Shown in pieces: positions 34,501-46,500 of a DNA stretch of 64,000 nt. The position numbers were made by a program, and so were the translations under genes. The number at the start of each line of letters is the position of its first letter. The first letter of the stretch is position 1. The stretch comes from Diphasiastrum complanatum (taxonomy: Eukaryota; Streptophyta; Lycopodiopsida; Lycopodiales; Lycopodiaceae): positions 22,246,326-22,310,325 of the forward strand of contig CM055108.1 in assembly GCA_029204225.1 (NCBI GenBank), written 5' to 3'. The notes below the pieces were generated by a model. It was not told the DNA's origin. It did no database searches and was given only the letters and a program-made list of their open reading frames with translations.

Positions 34501-37500
34501 ATAAACCATATAGCTGGTAACATGTCTCGTGCTTGTAACTGCCTGAGAGTATCCCGTATTTGTGGAACCTGAAGTCATACTATTGTCACATGAGCTCAAA
34601 CAGTTGACAAGAATATTAAGACAGCATGCAAAGATCCAGACATTCGTGAAAGAACTATCTAAGATACCACTGACCTGCTTGCGACGGATAAATTGCATTT
34701 GCTCTTCTGACAATTCAGGTATTTCAACAGAACCACCTTTCTTTCTTCCAGATTCATGTGCTTGACTAGCTGCATGTAATCTTTTTGAGAGTGTGCGCTT
34801 TCCCCTTATATTTCCTTCCAACCCATTGGAAAACATATCAACTTCCATTTCTGAGCTACTTCTTTTAAACAAAAGTTCCCTGTCATATAATAGAGTTCGA
34901 TTTAATATCACGAGTGACAAATCCATCCAGTAAGAATAGAGCACACAGCAGATAACTTGCTACTGACTGTCCTTGCTACAATTTCTTTTCCAAAATTACC
35001 CCATACTTCAGATTGTTGAGGAGAAACTCTTTTTCTGACCTCGTTTTCGTTGGCTTCCTGTAAGAAAGCCTACCTTACTTTGGCATGTTTCACAAGAAGC
35101 TTTGCTGATGTTAAAAATTGTGTTACAAAAAAAAAACGACCCAAATAACTACAGAGAATTGGAAAACCCAGTTTTTAAGCCAGGTAATAGCTAAAGATTT
35201 TCATACTAACCCTTTCCCACCCTGATAGAAGTAGCTTAGTGTCACAATTTGTGATGCAAATTCTAGATGAAGTTACTAGTCCTACTAGCACTCACACAAA
35301 ACCAAGCATAGAGAGAATTCAGATCATAGGAGAATTGAGCAATGCTCTAGCATATTGGAATGATTGTGGTGGGGCGATTCTCTAATCAATGAGAAAAGCT
35401 AAGAGCCTAAAGTAAATAGCAAAAGAGCAAAAGCTAATTGCTATAATTACTACCTATATTGGGTAAAGTCCCAAGATAAATTTCTAAGTACTAAATAGAT
35501 CCTAATTCAGTTGTAGTGCACCCACCTACATGCATAAGCTTAAAAAACGAATTTACTATCAATAGAATGGCCCCTAAAATAGCACGCAGGCATGGCCAAA
35601 CTATCATTAAGGGGTATCAAATAAACATTAATTCCTAACACTCCCCCTTAATGTTTACTTGTTATCTATTACTCCTAAAAGTTCTATAAACTTCTGAAAC
35701 TTTTCTTTGCCAAGTCCTTTGGTAAAGATATCCGCAACTTGTTTTTCTGTAGGCTCCACTTCCCCTGAAAGTAGATGGATCCTTGGTTTCCAACAGTGTA
35801 GCCATGTAAGCAAAGTGTACATCCCCATCCTTATGATGTCAGATGATCCTCCTGTCGACCCCGATCTTCATGTTGCTTTTCAAGTCTAGCCAATCTCCTA
35901 GTCCCTTGTGTACTGGATTCTCCCTGTTCCATCTATCCTTGATAGTTTCATAGTACCATCTAGGCAATCTTCCAGCTTCTGATGTAGGATGCTTCCTGCC
36001 TGGTGAAGTACGAGGCGAATAAGTATCCCATATACTTGATCTCTCCTTCCTCTTTCCTATCTCAACCAAAGTCACTCTAGGTTCTTGGATTGGCATAGGC
36101 GATATACATGTGTCGATTGAGGTTCATGTAATAACTCGTCACATAATATATTGGTTCCTCAATCTTGATTCTTATCAAAATATATCTATGTATCTTTATG
36201 AGTTGCCTCCTCATCGAAGACTACATCCCTACTTATGATTATTTTCTTACCCTCCAAGTCATATAACCTGTATCCCTTCTCTTGATTATCATAACCAAGA
36301 AATAAACACTTGGTCGCTTAGAATCCAATTTGCTCCTTGAATCCTTAGGTATGTAAGAATAAGCAATACTCCCAAACACTCTCAAATGACTTACATTTGG
36401 CTTCCGACCCGTGTAAGCTTCCTCTGGAGTTCAATTCTCTACAACCTTTGTAGGACTTCAATTCAAAAGATAAACCGCCCAAAAAACATTTGGAAGATTT
36501 TTACTCTTGAGCATACTCCTCGCAGTTTCCACTATAGAGAGGTTCTTTCTTTCTGCAACTCCATTTTGTTGAGGCGTGTTCATGTTTGCAAATTGTCTCT
36601 TTATACCATGATCCTTGCAGAACACCTGAAATTCCGTGGAAAGATACTCTCCCCCTTTGTCCGAGCGAAGTATCTTAATTTTTCTATCTGTTTCATTCTC
36701 CACGTGTGTCTTAAACCATGTGAAATATTTGAATGCTTCACCCTTATTCTTCAAGAGATAAATTCATGTCTTTCTAGAATAATCATCCACAAACACCATA
36801 AAGTAACTTGCTCCCCCATAAGATAGGACCACACAAATCTGTATGAACAAGTTCTAGAACATTTTTCGCCCTAAATGTACTAGGCAAAAATTTCTTCATA
36901 TGATGCTTGCCTAAGACACAGCCTTCACAAACCTTGTGATCAGAAACGACTTGAGGAAAACCTGTAACTATGTTAAATTTCCTCAGACTTGTAGACTTTT
37001 GTAATTCAGATGTCCAAACCTCTCGTGCCATAACTTACTCAATGATCCAATATCCGCAACACTTGCATGATGATCCACCACCTGCGCTTGAAGTTTGTAC
37101 AACCGCCCTGCAAGTATGCCCTCAGCTACTATTTCATTATTTTTCCTCTTGATGAGAAACCGTTGTTCATCGATCATAGGAGAATTGAGCAATGCTCTAG
37201 CATATTGGAATGATTGTGGTGGGGTGCCAGCCTACAAAAATAGATTCTCTAATCAATGAGAAAAAACAAAAAGCCTAAAGTAAATAGCAAAAGAGCAAAA
37301 GCTAATTGCTATAATTACTACCTATATTGGGTAAAGTCCCAAGATGAATTTCTAAGTACTAAATAGATCCTAATTAGTTGTAGTGCACCCACCTACATGG
37401 ATAAGCTTTAAAAGACGAATTTACTATAATTAGAATGGCCCCTAAAATAGCACGCAGGCATGGCCAAACTATCATTAAGGGGTATCAAATAAACATTAAT

Positions 37501-40500
37501 TCCTAACACTTAGTAATTAGGGGTTCACCTTGCTATCTTATCTGTGAGGTCTGATGTTTCAATCAAATCAACTTCCCACAGTCTAGCTTTCTTGTGCCTC
37601 TTACTGTATGACAAATCTGTTCTTTTTTCAGAAGCATTCTTTGAGTGCATCCATAGAATTTGGCTCATATAGATATTCTAGATACCGTTTAGAACTTAGA
37701 AACCTATTATGACCTATTCTGGTCGGAATGTACTAGGTCGGAACGAGTTGATTTTTTAATTGAAAAAAAGTGTATATAAACCTTACTAGCTTGCGAGTTC
37801 TTCATTTCATAGGTTGCGAGCTAGAAAAGTGCACCTTCATGCATATTGGGGATGAGCTGCTGCTGTCCTTTTTTTGTCATCACGATTTTTGGTATGTCAA
37901 TGTGACCAACTGCAGGATTGCCTAGAGATCATATTTTCGGTTTTTAGATCCCATTTCGTAAGTTTTTTCCATATCATTTTTTTGAAGTTCTTTCCTATGA
38001 TGGGCATAGAATGGGCTGTGTAGGCATCGGATTGGCTACTTTTGTTTGGTTTCTTTCTACATGTATATAGATGTGTGAAACTGTTCCTTTTTGCTTTTCT
38101 CAAGCTTTTGCAGATTTTTTAGAATCCAACTATGTGGGCAAGAGTTAGGGTTTTTTTGCAAATTTTTTTAGGGATTACTGTTTAGGGTTTGGTGTTTAGT
38201 GTTTGTTGTTTTACTGTTTTGTGTTTTTGTATTTTGTATTTCAGGTTTAGTGGTCAAGTTGTTAGGGTTCAGATTTAGGGTTTGCGGTTTTTTTATTGGG
38301 GATTTTTGAGTTTTGGGTTTAGGTCGCATCATGCCTAAGCCGTCATATTGGGATGAGGTACAGCTTCTACATGATGAGGATGGTAGATATGGTGGGGATT
38401 AGCGCTAAGCTTTGGAAATGTCCCTTTTGCCTTTTTGATTACTCTAGCACGCTCATCAGAGTGAGGGGTCATCTTGTCGGTGCATCTAAGGGGGCCACAG
38501 TTGGCATACACGATTGCCCCATGGTTCCAGAGGTGGAGCGGCATCATACGATTGAGACTTACTCGCGGTCGTCAACATCCTCATTTGCAATTGCATGGGC
38601 AGTAAAGGTCAATTAGGTGCTCCTCTCATGTACCCTAGAATCTGCCTGTCTCAATAGCCAACTGATGTGAGGAGACTCTGAGCTGTCCGAAAGTGAAACG
38701 GAGACCGTGTGATAGTCCAGAGAGGACAAATAGCGAGGTAAAACTAGAAGACCAGTGGCATCGCCAAGTATGGCTGAGATATGCTCTGTATAAAAACCGT
38801 CTAATGTACTGGTGTGTACCCAAAGGGAGATCAATGATAGTGATACCAAATGCTTCCATGGGGAAGTGTGATGCTTGAGAGAACCATGATAGCCGATATC
38901 CCTGAGTCTGAAGGTGATGAGAGGACATGAGTGCAATCCGTGTATATCTCTACTCTATATCAGGAAGTGCTTGAGCTCTCTGGATGTACGTGATAAGCTG
39001 GAAGGCTGCCTCAATAGGGGGGGTGGCAAACTCCGCAAGGATGATCTCATGTGGAACCGAGGGCTTCGCTCGGATCATGCGAGCTAACGTGGTGTTTTGT
39101 AAGCATGAAATGCTGGACCAGTGTGAAGATAATAGTCCTGTACACCATATCTCTGCCGCATACAAGGCTGAAGGGGTGACGATGGTGCAAACAGTCAGCA
39201 CTTACTCGGGGCATCCCGAATAGACTTAAGAAGCAAAATCTCTCCAACTGGACTAGGGAAGAGTGGCACTTCCCAAGTCTAGAAGTAGCCGCCTGTCTCA
39301 TGAAGGAAAACAAGAGTCAAGGCACCAAGAACATTGCTATCAATCAATCTCCAAACACAAGAGAGAAGAGGCTAGGCGCCCTCCTCTAAGAGAGAGAGAG
39401 AGAGAAAACAACAACACAAGTAATGAAGAGCAATGCTTAGCCAAAACTGAAAAATGTCACACAATAAGCCAATATGTACTCTACCTACTTACTGAATGTA
39501 GGGCACCCCCAAAAGTCAAGATAGGGCCCCTAAACCAAATTAGACCTCTAAGGACCCATGAGTCAGTACATGACCAAAAGTGGGTCCAAATTAAGACAAA
39601 CTTAACATGGCCTAAATAACTAAATACCCATGGTTAGACAAATCTCGACCTTTTGGGTCAAAGCAACCTATGGATTAACTTTAGCATAGTCATTTATTTC
39701 TAACAACCTCCTTAAATGACAATGACTCTAGGCAACGCCTTAGTGAAGAGGTCCGCAATATCATCCTCTGTAGGACAATACTCAAGTAAAATGTCTCCAT
39801 CATGAAGTCTCTCCCGAACAAAGTGATAATGAATCTCGATCGTCCTCGCATGAAAAACAGGATTCCGTGCAATGACAATAGCACTCTAACTATCACTCAA
39901 GATAAGAGTGGCTGAGGGCTCGCCAAACTTCATGTCAACAAGTAGTCTTCTTAGCCATAAACACTCCGTTGTGGCTGAGAATATTGCTCTATATTCTGCC
40001 TCACTAGAAGAAGTAGCAACAGTGGGCTGCTTTTACTGACCAAGAAATTGCAGAATTTCCATAGAAAAAGCAATGTCCACTTGTAGAGCGTCTAGTGTCT
40101 TGATCTCCACCCCAATCCGAGTCACTAAATCCAACCAAACATGCATCATCACAAGCAGGAAACATCAGTCCATAACTTCTTGTTCCTTAAAGATATCGAA
40201 AGATCCTCTTCAATGCTTTCCAATGTGATGTCATTGGGGCATGCATGAATTGACTCATGAGTGAGACACTATAAGAAATGTCTGGTCTTGAATTACATAG
40301 GTAAATGAGACAGCCAATAGCTTGACAATATAAAGTAGTATCAAATCGTTCACCATCACCTTGACTACTTAATTTCAGGTCTGTCTCCATAGGTGTAGTG
40401 ACCGGCTTGCAATCTTCCATCTTGAACCGCTTCAAAATCTGCCCAATGTAGCGTTCTTGAGAGATGAAAATTCCAGCCCCTTCTTGTACAAATTCAAGAC

Positions 40501-43500
40501 TAAGATGAAAGTGCAATAGGCCTAAATCTGAGGTTTCAAAAACCATACCAAGATCAAGTACTAAGGCATCAATCTGCTGCTCATTACTTCCCGTAACAAT
40601 CATATCATCAACATACAACAAAATAATGATGATAAAATCTGAAGTATGCTTGACATAAAGAGTAGATTCCCTAGGACTATTAGTAAACCCACGATCACAA
40701 AAGAAGGCATGTATCTTTTGATACCACATCCTTGGGGCTTGCTTCCCATAAAGTGCCTTCTTGAGAAGACGAACTTTATCTTCTTGGCCTTCAACCAAAA
40801 AACCAGCAGATTGTTGAAGGTACACTTCCTCATTGAGATCACCATTGAGGAATGTTGTCTTTATGTCAAGTTGTCACAAACGCCAACCAAAATGGGCAGC
40901 CAAAGAGGTTACTAACCTCACGGTAGTCATTCGAGCGATAGGAGCAAAAGTCTCCTCATAGTCAATCCCCTTTTGCTGAGCATAGCCTTTGGCAACAAGC
41001 CTTGCCTTGTACCATTCAACGGTACCATCTGCCTTATACTTGATTTTGTATACCCATTTAGAACCAATTGCCTTCTTCCCATGAGGAAGATCAACAAGAA
41101 CCCAAATCTGGTTCTTCATGAGTGAGTCATACTCATCTTGCATCGCATCCTCCCAACATTTTACTCCCCTGGCCTGCTCATAGAAAACAGGTTCTTCTGC
41201 AACATCTCCATAAGATGTAAGAGCAAAATCTGAAAAATCAGCATAGTCCACTGATTTTTTAGAGGCACGTGTCTTTCCATCATAGAATGAACTTACTTTG
41301 CTGTCCCGCAAAGTTGACAACAGCCACCGTGGGACTGTTTTAGGCTGTCCAACAAACATGTCTCTTCTTGCAATTTGCTGTCCAAAATCTTCCGACATTG
41401 CACTTGGCTATCCAAGATCTTCCAAAAGTGGTCCTTGCTGTCCAACAGTTCCTACAGGCTGATTCAGAGCAACAATGGGCGGTTCTTGATGAACATTAGG
41501 CTCTAAACTTGATGAGGTGTTGGGCAGTTCGAAATTAGTTGATTCCTGCCCCTTATCTCTAGAAATAGAAGATGGTAGCAAATCTGGAAAAACTTCAACA
41601 TTCACACTAGGTGGGCTGTCCCCCTTCAAGATATGAATTGGGACCACATCTAATGAATTCTTTTCATCAAAATGCACATCACGACTAACAATAATCTTGT
41701 TAGTGCTCAAATTGAACAGCCTATAGCCTTTGCTTTCACTACTATAGCCAACAAAAATGCATTTAACTCCTTTATCCTCAAGCTTTGTACGGAATAAAAG
41801 CATAAGCCGCCAAAAATGCGAAAGTGAGAGATTGTGGAATTCTTCCCATACCAAACTTCATAAGGAGATAAAACTTTCAATGCTTTAGTAGGACTACGAT
41901 TGCTTATGTATGCTGCCGTTACTTGACCCAAAACTTGTGAGGCAACCCCTTTGCTTTGAGCATCAAACGGGCCATCTCCATAAGTGTGCGATTTTTTCGC
42001 TCGGCAACACCATTTTGTTGAGGCGTATAAGGAGTTGTCATTTGATGTAGAATTCCCTTCTCTCAAAGAAATGCACTGAACGTACTCTTGATGTATTCCC
42101 CTCCTTGATCGCTGCGTAGGGTCTTCAACGAATGCCCAAACTAATTCTTCACCATTGCTAGAAAATCTTTGAAATGTTGAAAAACTTCCGATTTAGCCTT
42201 CATAGGATAGATCCATGGAAAACGGGAAAAGTCATCTATAAAAGTCACAAAATAAATGCACTTTCCAATGGATTCAGTCCTCATTGGACCGCAAACATCA
42301 CTATGAACCAGATCAAATTTATCAAGAACCCTTATAGTTCCATCAATTGGAAAAGGTTTCCTTTGAAACTTTCCAAGTATGCACCCCTCGCATACATGCC
42401 CTTCCGGCTGCTCAATAGTAGGAATATCTTCTACCATATTAAATGTCTTTAGCTTCTTCAAACTTGCAAAGTTGAGATATCCAAACCTTGCATGCCACAA
42501 TTCAGCCAACTCCAATGATTGTGATGTAGAAGCAACAAGACATGTAGAGGGAATTCGTCGCTCATAGGTATCCATAATGAATAAGCCAACATGCATTGTT
42601 CTCGAAACAATAATCAAGAGAGATCTTTTAGGATCCTTGACAAGACGCTTATCTTCTTTGAACTCAACAACTACTCCTTGCTTCAACATAGTTGAAGCCG
42701 AAAGAAGACTCTTCTTGATTCCCGAAACATAAAGCACATTTTTAATGTACTTTTCTTCACCATTAGGCAGAATGATGGCTACAATTCCAATTCCATGAAT
42801 AGAATAAGATCCATTATCCGCACATTGTACCTTGCTTCCATTTTGCACTTTCACTAATTTAGTGAATGCTTCTTTGCAAGAAGTCATATGACGAGTAGCA
42901 CCACTATCAATCACCCATTCAATGGACAAAACAGAACCTGAATTCCTCATAGGTGTAGAAGTACTAGTAGAAGCAATATGAGACACATAAGCATAGTCTT
43001 GGTTGAAGGGATCATCACTAGCTTCAAGCTCTTGCTTCAAAGTAGCAAGTGAAGCACTAGTATCAATTCCTTTACTCTCCTCTTTCGCAAGCTTCTTTTT
43101 ACAATCTTTGATGAAGTGACCATACTTGTTGCAATAATGGCACTTCCCTTTCTTCTTTTGAGTGTTGACATTTTGACCTCCAATGGGCTTTTGCTCATTT
43201 TTAAAAGGAGGCTTCCCCTTTCCTTTTGACTTGCCTTTGCCCTTGCCTTTCGTGAAGAAAGCTTGATCTCGTTGAGTGTCACCCGCATAGTTTTGCCTCG
43301 TTTGCTCCTCTTGAAGAAGTCAACAAGTTCCTCAAAGGAGAGTTGATGTCCCCTAAGAGAGATACTCAAAGATGAAACGAATGGAAGATAAGAGGAAGGT
43401 AATGAGTTGAGAGTAATGGAAACAAATTGAGCATCCTCAATTATCTCATCAATATTGAGAAGCTCCTCACGAAGATCCTTGATCTTCGTCAAGTGATTGG

Positions 43501-46500
43501 TCACTAGATCCCCTTCTTGCATCTTTAACATAGAAAGTTGATTTCGGAGATACACCACTCTTGCTAGATTTTTGACCTATACATCGTATTAAGTGTTTCC
43601 CACGCACTTTTAGATGTCTTACAAGATCTAATATGAGGTAAGATGGATCTTTTCACCGCAAGAGCAACCATAGAATGTGCTTGTGCATCCCTTCTATCCC
43701 ACTTCTTTTGTTCTTCTGAAGATGTAGAAGATGATGATGATCCACGAGGTGTAGTAGGTGCCAAAGAAGGAGGCCTTTCCTCATCAGCATTGACTAAATC
43801 TCATAGCCCTTTCGCTATGAGAAGATTCTTCATCATGTAACTCCACAAGGAGTAGTTTGTGCTATCCAACCGATCTTCACTAAACAAAGAACCGATAGCT
43901 TCTGATTCTTTAGCCATTACCTCCAACAGAATTTCAGCTTGTAGTAGATAGGAAAGAGTGTCTTCCAAAGCAAAATCTACTCAAAAATTTGTAGCAAACA
44001 ATGAGCTGAAAATAAGAGCACAAGATGCCTTCCAATCTGCAACCAAAGTGCCCAAAAGATAATGGATAGATGGCTGTTTTTTTGCACAAAAAAACCAGCT
44101 AGGTTAGCTTCGATTGAAGCCTACACCAAAACCCAATCAAGAAGCCAAATAGTGTGATCAACACACACTTCAATAGGGCTGTTGAAAGCGCCCTACTGCT
44201 TGCTGAAAATCTGCACTTTTCCAGCCACAAATTTGCCCTAACCCACAATAGGGTATGCTGAATATTGGGCGCCTTCCTTCACAACTGCAAACCTGAAAAA
44301 AAAGCAAGGTAAGAAGGCTCCAAAACCCCAAATCAGAAGCAGATTTTTGAGCGCCTCCTCCAAACAAAACTTGCTGAAAACTGGCTGCAAAAAAATCAGA
44401 TTTGAGATGCTGATTTTTGGGCACCAAAAATTGCTCTTCCAAGTTCTGTGATGGGCGCCCTCCTTCAAACTAAAAAGAGACAAAAAAGCTGATCCAAACT
44501 CCACTTGGAAAAATTAGTAGGATGTTGAAATTTCAGAACAAAAAGTAGAGTAGCTCCTCTTCTGGTAGGGCGCCAACATACAAGCTTGCTGCAGATCCGG
44601 TAGCTCTGATACCATGAAGGAAAACAAGAGTCAAGGAACCAAGATCTAGCTATCAATCAATCTCCACAAGACACAAGAGAGAAGAGGCTGGGCGCCCTCC
44701 TCTAAGAGAGAGAGAGAGAGAGAACATCAACACAAGTAATGAAGAGCAATGCTTAGCCAAAATTGAAAAATGTCACACAATAAGCCAATATGTACTCTAC
44801 TTACTTACTGAATGTAGGGCACCCCCAAAAGTCAAGATAGGGCCCCTAAACCAAATTAGACCTCTAAGGACCCATGAGTCAGTACATGACCAAAATTGGG
44901 TCCATCATAAATTAAGACAAACTTAACATGGCCTAAATAACTAAATACCCATGGTTACACAAATCTTGACCTTTGAGTTCAAAGTAACCTATGGTACAAT
45001 AGTAGTTTTTGGCAGTTGTTGTATTAATTCTTCTATTTTGTGAAAGTTGTCTAGAGATGAGCTTATGGAATAGGACAATGTGTAGCCATTTTTCATTATT
45101 TTTCATCTAGCAGCTGGCTTGGCAAAGAGCACCAAGATACACTAGGCCATTATGATGTTCGAGACTAGGACGTGAACTAGTCTCTGCTCCTTTAAGGTGT
45201 TCCTTTGCCTCCACAATTAAGCAACTACTATCAAGAATTGGTCACATATTGTCCATCTCCAAAGGGCTACAATGGTGGTATCAAAGTTGATGTATTACAT
45301 CATCTTTTAGTAGTCAACCAATTAGTTGCTATTTAAGTTGGATGGCTCAAAGCAAATGGCTCGGCGTGACTGAAATTATTTAATAGGACTAAAAGTATGT
45401 GAAGTTTTTTGAGACTGCTTCCAAAAGCTCCTGATTTCAAACCAACTAGATGGAAGAATGAGGCTCCATACACTGTCTATTCAATCCTCTTCTAACCTTT
45501 CCTATTCTAATGGTTGGCCAGGTCATTGACAGAAACTGTATGTCCCAACCTAACTAAAAGGTACAATGATAACTCATGTGCCCCATAGTGCCTTGGTGAT
45601 CACTAGACCACCTCGACCAATTGTCAAGAAGCCCCAATCACGGTCAAGTCTATGCATGTAGTTGACAGCTAGGTGCACATTGGTTATTCATGTTCCATCT
45701 TAATAATTCTTAGCTTGCAAGCACATCGGGTTGCATTTGGCAACACATTCAGTTAAAATTCTAGCAAACAGGATCACAAATTTGCATAAGAGGAATCGAC
45801 TCAAGCACCATACACTGATTTTCAAAACAAAAGAGCCGATACACTAGAATTGGTAGCAATGTGTAAAGGTCAATAGGTGGAATGGGAAGTAAAGCAGATG
45901 AAATGGGCAAAGTGGCAACAGAGATTGTGGCTGGCTATGGAAGTGAGGTAGGCAATTGACAAGACAATGGAGGCAATACATGGTGTTATAGGCTGTGCAC
46001 ACAACAATTGTTATTATTATGATTCCTCTTCCTCGATTAAGATTCCACGTTTTTTAGGAAACTGGTGCAATTCTTTGAGCCTCCTCCTCTTGGTCTTCTG
46101 GATTGCTTATTTGCGTTTAAGGATCAAAGCAATTCTTTTGAGATGTGAAGAGAAGATGCGTTGTATGCTAGTCCCTAGCTCAACAATTTTTTCTTGCAAT
46201 AACTCTCCAAAACACAAGTTGAAGTTTGTTTAGGAAAGGACACATGAAATCTAGTATATGATGACTGCACATGCACAAGGACCTAGAATATAATCTAGGA
46301 AAGATGGTAAGTTATTGGTTGAACTAGATTGCTTGAATGTCATATTATTAAGTCTCTCAATTGTCCTTTCACTACAAAAATCTTCACATAACAGAGTACC
46401 ACTTGCTTAGGCTCAACCAAAGGAAGGATATGAATGACATAGTCTAATAAGTTTGAAGCAAAACCAAGCAAGTAGCTCACCTATTTATTTCTGTGGCTTT

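Larger units (their letters stand above)
35240..37508 (-). mobile_element. Copia element, internal deletion derivative, with 5-bp target duplication
   Basis: The block is flanked by CTTAG at 35235-35239 and 37509-37513. The left LTR (35240-35640) begins TGTCACAATT on the plus strand. The matching right-hand LTR piece ends CCTAACA, like the left one. The polypurine tract TAAGGGGGAG lies next to the left LTR, so the element runs on the minus strand. Gag, protease, most of RT and the inner part of the 5' LTR with the primer site are missing. It lies in the 11.6-kb ISE2 intron. Confidence 0.9.
39301..44995 (-). mobile_element. Copia LTR retrotransposon, nearly complete, decayed
   Basis: Two LTRs (39301-39705 and 44615-44995), an initiator-Met tRNA primer site (44603-44614), gag, protease, integrase, RT and RNase H are present in Copia order on the minus strand. 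The right LTR has lost about 25-35 bp at its outer end, and no target duplication partner for TCTCA (39296-39300) was found there, so the right flank was rearranged. Coding frames are broken by about six stops or frameshifts. The integrase-protease part is nearly the same as that at 63.07-64.0 kb in the opposite orientation. The element was inserted in a LINE fragment within the ISE2 intron. Confidence 0.92.

Noticed and set aside
38150-38330. Several TTTAGGG words, the plant telomere unit
   Set aside because: They are scattered, not tandem, in the T-rich leader of a hAT fragment; an interstitial telomere array is not supported.
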